Part shown: positions 41,540 through 52,195 of the stretch, in pieces
Layout of the letters: each line of letters opens with the position of its first letter
How positions within the stretch are numbered: the first letter of the stretch is position 1
NCBI GenBank assembly: GCA_949130495.1
Contig: OX422211.1
Location: 636,005,717-636,069,716 of the forward strand
Length of the DNA: 64,000 bases
DNA from: Sambucus nigra
Taxonomy: Eukaryota; Streptophyta; Magnoliopsida; Dipsacales; Adoxaceae
Direction of reading: 5' to 3'
Position numbers and translations under genes: made by a program
The notes under the pieces: generated by a model
Told to the model about the DNA's origin: nothing
Seen by the model: only the letters and a program-made list of their open reading frames with translations
Database searches by the model: none

Positions 41540-44500
41540 CGCGGGACTTCCGGTTTGAGAATACGACGATAATTTACATATTTCTAGACCTAGGCTTAAA
41601 AACATGGCGTTAGAGGGTGAAAACTAGAAATAGACCTCGAACGGCCCCGTGGGTGGCACCAACACCTCCCACATGACCAATGCAACTCGTAGGAACTTAC
41701 CGCGTAGTCGTGGGACTCCTGGTTTGGCAATATGACAATAATTTTCGTATTTCTAGACTTTAGGCTTAAAAACATGGCGTTATAGGGTGAAAACCCGAAA
41801 TAGCCCCTGAACGTCCCCATGGGAGGCACCAACACCTCCCACGGGACCAATGCCACTTGTAGGAACTGACCACGCAGCCACGGGACTCTCGGTTTGAGAA
41901 TACGACGATAATTTGCATATTTCTAGATTTAAGCTTAAAAACAAGGCGCTAGAGGGTGAAAACCTGAAATAACCCCCGAACGACCCCGTGGGTGGCACCA
42001 ACACCTCCCACAGGACCAATGTAACTCGTACGAACTGACCGCGCAGCCACGAGGCTCCCGATTTGAGAATACGATGATAATTTGCATATTTTCCTAGACT
42101 TAGGCTTAAAAACATGGCGTTAGAGGGTGAAAACCCGAAACAGCTCCTGAACGTCCCCATGGGAGGCACCAACACCTCCCACGGGACCAATGCCACTTGT
42201 AGGAACTGACCACGCAGCCACGGGACTCTCGGTTTGAGAATACGACGATAATTTGCATATTTCTAGATTTAAGCTTAAAAACAAGGCGCTAGAGGGTGAA
42301 AACCCGAAATAACCCCCGAACGACCCCGTGGGTGGCACCAACACCTCCCACGGGACCAATGTAACTCGTACGAACTGACCGCGTAGCCACGGAACTCCCG
42401 GTTTGAGAATACAATAATAATTTGCATATTTCTAGACTTAAGCTTAAAAACATGGCGTTAGTTGGTGAAAACCCGAAACAGCCCCCGAACGGCCCCGTGG
42501 GTGGCACCAACACCTCCCATGGGACCAATATAACTCATAGGAACTGACCGCGCAGCCGCGGGAATCCCGATTCGAGAATATGACGATAATTTGTGTATTT
42601 ATAGACTTAGGCTTAAAAACATGTCATTAGAGGGTGAAAACCCGAAACAACCCCCGAATGGCCCTGTGGGTGGCACCAATACCTCCCATGGGACGAATGT
42701 AACTTGTAGGAACTGACCGCGCAGCCACGGGACTCACGGTTTGAGAATACGATGATAATTTGCATATTTCTAGACTTAGGCTTACAAACATTGGGTTAGA
42801 GGGTGAAAACACGAAACATCTCCCGAATGGCCCCGTGGGTGGCACCAACACCTCCCACAGGACCAATGTAACTCGTAGGAACTGATCGCGTAGCTGCGAG
42901 GCACCCGATTTGAGAATACAGTGATAATTTGCATATTTTTCTTGACTTAGGCTTAAAAACATGGCGTTAGAGGGTGAAAACCCAAAATAGCCCCCGACCG
43001 GTCCCATGGATTGCACCAACACTTCCTACGGGACCAATATAACTCGTAGGAATTGGTCGCATAACCGCGGGACTCCTGATTTGAGAATACAATGATAATT
43101 TGCATATTTTTTGACTTAGGCTAAAAAACATGGCGTTAGAAGGTAAAAACCCAAAACAGCCCCCGAACGGTCCCGTGGGTGGCACTAACACCTCCCACGG
43201 GACTAATGTAACTAATAGGAACTGACCGCGCTGCTGCGGGTCTCCCAGTTTGAGAATACGACGATAATTTTCATATTTCTAGACTTAGTCTTAAAAACAT
43301 GGCGTTAGAGGGTGAAAACCAGAAATAGCCCCCGAACGGCCAAGTGGGTGGCACCAACACTTCCCACGGGACCGGTGTAACTTGTAGGAGCTGACCGCGC
43401 AGCCGCGAGACTCTTGCTTTGAGAATACAAAGATAATTTACATATTTCTAGACTTAAGCCTAAAAACATGGCGTTAGAGGGTGAAAACCCGAAATAACCC
43501 CCGAACGGCCTAATGGGTGGCACCAACCCTCCCACGGGACTAATGTAACTCGTAGGAACTAACCGCGCAGTCGCGGGACTCCCGGTTTGAGAATACGATG
43601 ATAATTTGCATATTTCTAGACTTAGGCTAAAAAACATTGGGATAGAGGGTGAAAACCCGAAACAATCCCCGAATGGCCACATCGGTGGCATCAACACATC
43701 CCACGGGACCAATATAACTCGTAGGAACGGTCCCCGCAGCCGCGGGACTCTCAGTTTGAGAATACGACGATAATTTGTATATTTCTAGACATAGGCTTAA
43801 AAACATGGCATTAGAGGGTGAAAACCCGAAACAGCCCCAGAACGGCCCCGTGGGTGGCACCAACACCTCCCACGGTACCAATGTAACTCGTGGGAAGTGA
43901 CCGTGTAACCGCGGGACTTCCGGTTTGAGAATACGACGATAATTTGCATATTTATAGACCTAGGCTTAAAAACATGGCGTTAGAGGGTGAAAACTTGAAA
44001 CAACCCCCAAACGGCCCCGTGGGTGGCACCAACACCTCCCACAGGACCAATGCAACTCGTAGGAACTGAACACGCAGCCGCGGGACTCCTGGCTTGACAA
44101 TATGATGATAATTTTCGTATTTCTAGACTTTAGGCTTAAAAATATGGCGTTAGAGGGTGAAAACTCGAATCAGCCCCTGGACGTCCCCGTGGGTGGCACC
44201 AACACCTCCCACGGGACCAACGTCACTCGTAGGAACTGACCGCGTAGCCGTGGGACTCTCGGTTTGAGAATACGACGATAATTTGTGTATTTCTATACTT
44301 AGGCTTAAAAACATGGCATTAGAGAGTGAAAACCCGTAACTGCCTCCGAACGGCCCCCTGGGTGGCACCAACACCTCCCACGGGAATAATGTCACTCGTA
44401 GGAACTGACCACGCAGCCGCGGGACTCTCGATTTGAGAATACGATGATAATTTTCATATTTCTAGACTTAGGCTTAAAAACATGGCGTTAAAAAGTTAAA

Positions 44501-44750
44501 ACCCGAATAAGCCCTCGAACGGCCCCGTGGGTGGCACCAACACCTCCCACGGAACAATATAACTTGTAGGAATAACCCCGTTGCCGCGGGACTCCTGGTT
44601 TGAGAATACGACAATAATTTGAATATTTCTAGACTTAAGCTTAAAAATATGGCATTAGAGGGTGAAAACCCGAAACAGCCTCCGAACGGCCACGTGCGTG
44701 TCACCAACACCTCCCACGGGACCAATGTCACTTGTAGAAACTGACCACGC
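41540..44750. repeat. Segmental block V, copy 2, containing a dimer duplication
   Basis: Second copy of the block at 34,950-38,030. The offset is about 6,586 bp on its left side and about 6,926 bp on its right side. The 340-bp difference equals the extra dimer at about 41,790-42,400. Confidence 0.7.
41790..42400. repeat. Recent tandem duplication of a satellite dimer (340 bp shift)
   Basis: The segment from about 41,790 repeats from about 42,130 with very few changes. Both carry CGTCCCCATGGGAGGCACC, GCCACTTGTAGGAACTG, TCTAGATTTAAGC and ACAAGGCGCTAGAGGG in the same order. The shift is 340 rather than 338 because of the TTTTCCTAGAC variant near 42,090. Confidence 0.85.
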
Positions 44751-45641
44751 ATCCGCGGGACTCTCGGTTTGAGAATACGATGATAATTTGCATATTTATA
44801 GATTTAGGCTTAAAAACATGGCGCTAGAGGGTGAAAACCCGAAACAGCCCCCGAACGGCCCCGTGGGTGGCACCAACACCTCCCATGGGACCAATGTAAC
44901 TCGTATGAACTGACCGCGCAGCCGCGGGATTCCCAGTTTGAGAATACAATGATAATTTTTATATTTCTAGACTTAAGCTTAAAAACATGGTGTTAGATGG
45001 TGAAAACCCGAAACAGCCCTCGAACGGCCCCGTGGGTGGCACCAACACCTCCCATGGGACCAATATAACTCGTAAAAACAGACCGCGCATCCGCGAGGCT
45101 CCCGATTTGAGAATACGGTGATAATTTGCATATTTTTCTTCACTTAGGCTTAAAAACATGGCGTTAGAGGGTGAAAACCCAAAACAGCCCCCGAACGGTC
45201 CCGTGGATTGCACCAACACTTCCCACGGGACCAATATAACTCGTAGGAACTGGTCCCATAACCGCGGGACTCCTGATTTGAGAATACGACGATAATTTTC
45301 ATATTTCTTGACTTAGGCTCAAAAACATGGATTTATAGGGTAAAAACCCAAAACAGCCCCCGAAGGGTCTCGTGGGTGGCACCAACACCTCCCACGGGAC
45401 TAATTTAACTCATAGGAACAGACCGCGCAGTCACGGGTCTCCCGGTTTGAGAATATGATGATAATTTGCATATTTCTAGACTTAGGCTTAAAAACATGGC
45501 GTTAGTGGGTGAAAACCAGAAATAGTCCCCGAACGGCCGAGTGGGTGGCACCAATACCTCCCACGGGACCAATGTAACTTGTAGGAGCTGACCGTGCAGC
45601 CGCGAGACTCTCCCTTTGAGAATACGAAATTAATTTACATA

Positions 45642-48174
45642 TTTTTAGACTTAAGCTTACAAACATGGCGTTAGATGGTGAAAACCTGAAATAGACCCCG
45701 AACGACCCCATGGGTGGCACTAACCCCTCCCACGGGACTAATGTAACTCGTAGGAACTGACCGTGCAGTCGCGGGACTCCCGGTTTCAGAATACGATGAT
45801 AATTTGCATATTTCTAGACTTAGGCTTAAAAACATTGTGCTAGAGGGAAAAAACCCGAAACAATCCCCGTACGGCCCCGTGAGTGGCATCAACACATCCC
45901 ACGGGACCAATATAACTCGTAGGAACGGTTCCCGCAGCCGCGGGACACCCGGTTTGAGAATACGATGATAATTTTTAATATTTCTAGACATAGACTTAAA
46001 AACATGGCATTAGAGGGTGAAAACCTGAAACAACCCCCGAACGGCCCCGTGGGTGGCACCAACACCTCCCACGGTACCAATGTCACTCGTAGGAACTTAC
46101 TGCGCTGCTGCGGGACTCTCGATTTGAGAATACGACGATAATTTGTATATTTCTAGAATTAGGCTTAAAAACATGGCATTAGAGGGTGAAAACTCGAAAC
46201 AGCCCCCGAATGGCCCCATGGGTGGCGCCAACACCTCCCACGAGACCAATGTAACTCGTAGGAACTGACCGCGCAGTCGTGGGACTCCTGGTTTTGGAAT
46301 ACGACAATAATTTTCATATTTCTAGACTTAGGTTTAAAAACATGGCGTTAGAGGGTGAAAACTCGAAACAGCCCCCAAACGGCCCCGTGGGTGGCACCAA
46401 CATCTCCCACGGGTCCAATGTAACTCATAGGAACTGACCCCGCAGCTGCGGGACTCTCGGTTTGAGAATACGACGATAATTTGTATATTTCTAGACTTAA
46501 GCAAAACATGGCGTTAGAGGGTGAAAACTCGAAACAACCCTCGAGCGGCCCCGTGGGTGGCACCAACACCTCCCACAGGACCGATGCAACTCGTAGGAAC
46601 TGACCCCACAGCCTTGGGTCTCCCGGTTAGAGAATACGATGATAATTTATATATTTATAGACCTAGGCTTAAAAACATGAATTTAGAGGGTGAAAACTAG
46701 AAACAACCCCCGAATGGCCCCGTGGGTTGTACCAACACCTCCCACGGGACTAATGTAACTCGTAGGAACTGACCGCTCAGCCATGGGACTCCCGATTTGA
46801 GAATATGATGGTAATTTGCATATTTCTAGACTTAGGCATAAAAACATGGCATTAGAGGTTGAAAACCCAGAACAACCCCCGAATGGCCCCGTGGGTGACA
46901 CCAATATCTCCCACGGGGCCATTGTAACTCGTAGGAACTGACTGCGCAGCCGTGAGACTCCCAGTTTGAGAATACAACAATAATTGGCATATTTTTAGAC
47001 TTAATCAAAATATGGCATTAGACGGTGAAAACTCGAAACAACCCCCGAATGGCCCTGTGGGTGGCAGCAACACCTCCCACGGGACCAATGTAACTCGGAG
47101 GAACTGACTCCGCAGTCGCGGGTCTCCCGGTTTGAGAATATGACGATAATTTATATATTTCTAGACTTAGGATTAAAAACATGGTGTTAGAGGGTGAAAA
47201 CTCGAAACAGCCCCCGAACGGCTCCGTGGGTGGCACCAACACCTCCCACGGGATCAATGTAACTCGTAGGAACTGACCACGCAGCCGCGGGACTCCAGGT
47301 TTGAGAATAGGACGATAATTTGTGTGTTTCTAGACTTAGGATTAAAAACATGTCATTAGAGGGTGAAACCCTGAAAGAGCCCCCAAATGGCCATATGGGT
47401 GGCACCAACACCTTCCATGGAACCAATGTAACTCGTAGGAACTGACAGCGCAGCCACGGGACTCCCGATTTGAGAATACGACGATAATTTGCATATTTCT
47501 AGACATAGGCTTAAAAACATTGCGTTAGAGGATGAAAACACGAAACATCTCCCGAATGGCCCCGTGGGTGGTACCAACACCTCCCACGGGACCAATGTAA
47601 CTCATAGGAACTGACCACGCAGCCACGAGGCTCCCGATTTGAGAATACGATGATAATTTGCATATTTTCCTAGACTTAGGCTTAAAAGCATGGCGTTAGA
47701 GGGTGAAAACTCGAAACAACCCCCGAACGTTCCCGTGGATTGCGCCAACACTTCCCCCGGGACCAATATAACTCGTAGGAACTGATCGCATAACCGCGGG
47801 ACTCCTGATTTGAGAATACGACGATAATTTGCATATTTCTAGACTTAGGCTAAAAACCATGGCGTTAGAGGCTAAAAACCCAAAACAACACCCGAACGGC
47901 CCCGTGGGTGACACCAACACCTCCCATGGGACTAATGTAACTCATAGGAAACTGACCACGCAGTCGCGGGTCTCCCGGTTTGAGAATACGACGATAATTT
48001 ACATATTTCTAGACTTAGGCTTAAAAACATGGCGTTACAGGGTGAAAACAAGAAATAGCCCCCGAACGGCCTAGTGGGTGGCACCAACCCCTCCCACGGG
48101 ACCAATGTAACTCGTAGAAGCAGACGTAGCAACCGCGAGACTCTCGCTTTGAGAATACGAAGATAATTTACATA
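45642..48174. repeat. Higher-order repeat copy C0 (15 monomers)
   Basis: Phased on the anchor AATTTACATA that follows CTCTCGCTTTGAGAATAC. This copy is 2,533 bp, about 15 monomers, and shares most variants with the 12-monomer copies to its right: a monomer with GACTTAAGCAAAACATGG (near 46,495) and GGTTTGAGAATAGGACG (near 47,300). It is more diverged than C1-C3 are from one another, and ends at the solo LTR insertion. Confidence 0.75.
48170..48174. repeat. Target-site duplication, left copy (ACATA)
   Basis: ACATA directly precedes the TG of the inserted element and is repeated after its CA at 50,170-50,174. Uninterrupted satellite copies have a single ACATA in this position. Confidence 0.9.
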
Positions 48175-49188
48175 TGAAAAACGTCGCTAATGCCGTTTAA
48201 CACAAGGTTAAACTGTATAAGCAACTCCGAATGTTTGTTGGAGAAACCCTTTTCTTTTGAAAATAAAAATTATAAACAAGATTTGTTTACAAAGAAACTT
48301 ATGTACGAGATTAATTAAGATTGTGTAATCAGTTTTAAAACTAAGGCAGTTTCAAAAATTCAGCACACTTAAAGAATGAGGTGAGTAGATGAAGATAATC
48401 AACACAATGATTTTAACGTGGTAAAACCCGTCCCAACAGAGGAAACATCCACGGTGACTTCTAAGTCACAGAAACAAAAATCCACTAATAACAAAAATCA
48501 GTTACAAACAACACAACATGCAAGCACACAAATCAACCTATTCTAAGTTTAGGAATATACCCCACTTGGTTCCTTCTAACTTCTGATAGATCTGATTTGC
48601 TGATGATGTTCTCTGGTTTGCTAACTTCCTTCGCTTTAGCTTCTTTACGTCGACTCAATGATCTCAGATCTTAAACACAACCCTTCCAGTGTAGTAGTGT
48701 GTTAAGTGTTTGTGTAGTGATTCCTATACACATGCATGAACTCACACACACTTAGATTTACAAACAGTCCTATACAAATTACATATAAAGTCTATATGCA
48801 GTGAGTTTGTAATTTTTCTTTCTTACAAAACTAAAAACCTTTTGACCTTTCAATATAACCCAGATTCCACGGAAATCTCGCTTTAAAATCGGACAAGACC
48901 TAATCAATATCTTTTGAAAACATTTATGAGATTGAAAATCTTCCAAGTGCGAATCCAACTAGGTCAGGTTAAGTTTTGTAAAAACAGAAACTATAAAACA
49001 TTTTTAAAAACAAAACAGAAGTGATTTTCTTAAATCAAGTTGAAAATATGCAGATCTAGTGAAAAATATAACATGCAGAGTATAGATCTAACGTTTCTAT
49101 GGAGAAAGAAACTAGATCTTTACTCTAACGTTTAAGTTGTGTACAAGATCAGAAATCACGAGGTTACAGCAACGATATGAACAAACCA

Positions 49189-49209
49189 CTCTCTCTCTCT
49201 CTCTCTCTC
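49189..49209 (+). repeat. (CT)n microsatellite in the solo LTR U3
   Basis: About ten uninterrupted CT units lie about 215 bp upstream of the TATA box. They precede a larger pyrimidine-rich tract. GA/CT tracts are common in plant promoters; function here is not shown. Confidence 0.9.
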
Positions 49210-49269
49210 AAACACTCAGGTTGTGTTTGGGGTAAGGTTTACTTGAAGGTTTGTTTCAGAGACGAAGTG

Positions 49270-49285
49270 TTTAGGGTTAGGGTTT
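49270..49285 (+). promoter_or_regulatory. Telomere-like / telo-box motif in the solo LTR U3
   Basis: TTTAGGGTTAGGGTTT is two and a bit units of the plant telomere repeat, and read on the other strand contains AAACCCTAA, the plant telo-box promoter motif. It is isolated, about 140 bp upstream of the TATA box, so I read it as a promoter element rather than a telomere remnant. Confidence 0.55.
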
Positions 49286-49299
49286 GGTTTTGGCTAACT

Positions 49300-49377
49300 A
49301 TTTTCTTTTCTCTCTCTTCTCTCTATTCTTTTCTCTCTTCTCTCACTACTCTCTTCTCTCTCTTATTTTTTTCTCTC
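49300..49377 (+). repeat. Polypyrimidine tract in the solo LTR U3
   Basis: A stretch of almost pure C and T (TTTTCTCTCTCTTCTCTCT-like), broken by only a few purines, ends about 45 bp before the TATA box. It resembles the pyrimidine patches of plant core promoters. Confidence 0.8.
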
Positions 49378-49423
49378 TGGAAGACGAATGCCCAAAAGTT
49401 CTCTAAGGCAGAGAAGGGAAGGG

Positions 49424-49431
49424 TATATATA
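49424..49431 (+). promoter_or_regulatory. TATA box of the solo LTR
   Basis: TATATATA in the context AAGGGTATATATAGTGCC, downstream of the CT-rich tract and telo-box. Transcription would be expected to start near 49,455, which would set the U3/R boundary. The motif is palindromic, so orientation rests on the upstream elements as well. Confidence 0.6.
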
Positions 49432-50169
49432 GTGCCTGGGGAAGGTTCTGGATGATCGAGGCAAATCAAAGGGTGAGATCAAGTCTTCAAGGGTTTTGAC
49501 TTGATCCAATGGTTATAGAAAAGCGGTGGTTTAAAAGCATTGTGATTGGTTTTTATGTATGCACTGGGATTAACCAAGAACGCATGCAGGCCCTTGATAA
49601 GAAATGATCCAACGATCAACAATAATGCATCCAACCCTCTCACATAAAAAACACAAATACATAAGCCCGGAGGATGACAAGTGTTGGCTGTTAATTGGCT
49701 CTCACACGCGCATCAAACTAATTACAAAACATCACCCTGAAGTCTCTAGCGCTTTGAGATCGTACCCAACCAAACAATTCAGTGAAATATGAGGTTTCTA
49801 AAATAGTAATTTAACCCCAAGAACTTTATTATCCCATTTTATTAATAAAAACAATTATTAAAAAAAATGTTTAAAAAAGTTTTAAAAGGTTTAAAAATTA
49901 TTTAAAATTCCCAAAAAATTATTAAAGCTCCAATTCAAGGGGAATTAAACACACACTCAATTTTAAACAATATGAACACATGTCTGCACTTCTAATTGTG
50001 TGTAGTGTGATTCATTTTGTATCTTCATAGATCATTGAAGGGGATAAGAGAGATAGGTTCTGAGGCTTTTTGGATTCTAGGATAGACAACAAATTTTGTC
50101 ACTATTTCCAAACTAGTTGAGCACTTATACAATGTAGACTTAAGTAAGTCAAAGGTATAAGGTGCTTCA

Positions 50170-50174
50170 ACATA
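50170..50174. repeat. Target-site duplication, right copy (ACATA)
   Basis: Second copy of the 5-bp duplication. It is followed by TTTCTAGAC, which is the expected satellite continuation. Confidence 0.9.
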
Positions 50175-52195
50175 TTTCTAGACATAAGCTTAAAAACATG
50201 GCGTTAGAGGGTTAAAACCCAAAATAGCCCCCGAACGGCCCCATGGGTGCCCCTCCCACGGGACCAATGTAACTCGTAGGAACAGACCGTGTAGTCGCGG
50301 GACTCCCGGTTTGAGAATACGATGATAATTTGCATATTTCAAGACTTAGGCTTAAAAACATTGTGCTAGAGGGTGAAAACCCGAAACAATCCCCGAACGG
50401 CCCCGTGGGTGGCATCAACACATCCCACAGGACCAATATAACTCGTAGGAACGGTCCCCATAGCCGCGGAACTACTGGTTTGAGAATACGACGATAATTT
50501 GCATATATCTAGACATTGGATTAAAAACATGGCATTAGAGGGTGAAAACTCCAAACAGCCCCCGAACGGCCCCGTGGGTGGCACCAACACCTCCCACGGT
50601 ACAAATGTCACTCGTAGGAACTTACTGCGCTGCCGCGGGATTCTCGGTTTGAGAATACGACGATAATTTGTATATTTCTAGACTTAGGCTTAAAAACATG
50701 GCGTTAGAGGGTGAAAACTCGAAACAGCCCCCGAACGGCCCCATAGGTGGCGCCAACACCTCCCACGGGACCAATGTAACTCGTAGGAACTGACCGCGCA
50801 GCCGCGGGACTCCCGGTTTGAGAATACGACGATAATTTGGATATTTCATGACTTAGGCTAAAAACATGTCGTTAGAGTGGTGAAAACTCGAAACAGCCCC
50901 CGAACGACACCGTGGGTGGCACCAACACCTCCCATGGGACCAATGTAACTCGTAGGAACTGACCCCACAGCTACGGGACTCCTGGTTTGATAATATGACG
51001 ATAATTTGTATATTTCTAGACTTAAGCAAAACATGGCGTTAGAGGGTGAAATCTCCAAACAACCCCCGAATGGCCCCGTGGGTGACACCAACACCTCCCA
51101 CGGGACCAATGTAACTCGGTGGAACTGACTCCGCAGTCACGGGTCTCCCGGTTTGAGAATACGATGATAATTTACATATTTATAGACTTAGGCTTAAAAA
51201 CATGGTGTTAGAGGGTGAAAACTCGAAACAACCCCCGAACCGCCCCGTGGGTGGCACCAACACCTCCCACGGGATCAATGTAACTTGTAGGAACTGACCA
51301 CGCAGCCGCGGGACTCCAGGTTTGAGAATAGGACGATAATTTGTGTGTTTCTAGACTTAGGCTTAAAAACATGTCATTAGAGGGTGAAAACCCGAAAGAG
51401 CCCCCAAATGGCCATGTGGGTGGCACCAACACCTCCCATGGAACCAATGTAACTCGTAGGAACTGACAGCGCAGCCACGGGACTCCCGGTTTGAGAATAC
51501 GACGATAATTTGTATATTTCTAGACTTAGGCTTAAAAACATTGCGTTAGAGGGTGAAAACACGAAACATCTCCCGAATGGCCCCGTGGGTGGTACCAACA
51601 CCTCCCACGGGACCAATGTAACTCATAGGAACTGACCACGCAGCCGCGAGGCTCCCGATTTGAGAATACGATGATAATTTGCATATTTTTCTAGACTTAG
51701 GCTTAAAAGCATGGCGTTAGAGGGTGAAAACTCGAAACAGCCCCCGAACGGTCCCGTGGATTGCACCAACACTTCCCACGGGACCAATATAACTCGTAGG
51801 AACTGATCGCATAACCGCGGGACTCCTGATTTGAGAATACGATGATAATTTGCATATTTCTAGACTTAGACTAAAAAACATGGCGTTAGAGGCTAAAAAC
51901 CCAAAACAGCCCCCGAACGGCCCCGTGGGTGACACCAACACCTCCCACGGGACTAATGTAACTCATAGGAAACTGACCACGCAGCCGCGGGTCTCCCGGT
52001 TTGAGAATACGACGATAATTTGGATATTTCTAGACTTAGGCTTAAAAACATGGCTTTACAGGGTGAAAACAAGAAATAGCCCCTGAACGGCCTAGTGGGT
52101 GGCACCAAACCCTCCCACGGGACCAATGTAACTCGTAGAAGCTGACGTAGCAACCGCGAGACTCTCGCTTTGAGAATATGAAGATAATTTACATA
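50175..52195. repeat. Higher-order repeat copy C1 (12 monomers, 2,021 bp)
   Basis: First complete unit right of the solo LTR. Diagnostic features are a shortened monomer GGGTGCCCCTCCCACGGG near 50,246, GACTTAAGCAAAACATGG near 51,020, GAATAGGACGATAATTTGTG near 51,325 and CATATTTTTCTAGAC near 51,683. Each recurs about 2.02 kb later. Confidence 0.9.
52191..52195. other. Empty (pre-insertion) copy of the solo LTR target site
   Basis: GATAATTTACATATTTCTAG is uninterrupted here. A second empty copy is at 54,207-54,211. Both lie at the same phase of the 2.02-kb unit as the occupied site, and both confirm the TSD assignment. Confidence 0.9.

Larger units (their letters stand above)
1..48174. repeat. 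169-bp satellite array, left part (about 285 monomers, all same orientation)
   Basis: Head-to-tail monomers recur every 169 bp from the first base, so the array extends beyond the left edge. Conserved landmarks in each monomer, in order, are CTTAGGCTTAAAAACATGG, GAAAACCCGAAACAGCCCCC, the arms CCCGTGGG and CCCACGGG, AATGTAACTCGTAGGAACTG, CAGCCGCGGGACTCCCGG and GATGATAATTTGCATATTTC. My consensus by eye is exactly 169 bp and about 54% GC. Monomers differ by scattered substitutions, often CG to TG or CA, and by a few deletions of 10-45 bp. No monomer is inverted. The reverse strand is free of stops over much of the unit, which produces recurrent 79-codon frames that are not genes. The satellite family is not one I can name. 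Identification as a tandem satellite is certain; a centromeric or subtelomeric role is unknown. Confidence 0.99.
48175..50169 (+). mobile_element. Solo LTR (1,995 bp) inserted in the satellite array
   Basis: The insert starts TGAAAAACG and ends GTGCTTCA, giving the TG...CA ends of an LTR with a short TGAA/TTCA inverted repeat. It is flanked by a perfect 5-bp duplication of ACATA. I see no second LTR, primer-binding site, polypurine tract or protein domain; the longest open frame is 92 codons of low-complexity sequence. The simplest reading is a solo LTR left by recombination between the two LTRs of a full element. A TATA box at 49,424-49,431 suggests plus orientation, with U3 of about 1.25 kb. 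A short-LTR or non-autonomous element lacking coding capacity is an alternative. Superfamily (copia or gypsy) cannot be decided from the LTR alone. Confidence 0.82.

Noticed and set aside
49270..49285. Interstitial telomere remnant
   Set aside because: Only about two units, located among promoter motifs inside an LTR; a telo-box is the simpler reading.
49177..49455. 92-codon open frame in the solo LTR
   Set aside because: It is driven by CT and pyrimidine tracts (runs of Ser/Leu/Phe), spans the TATA box, and has no domain features.
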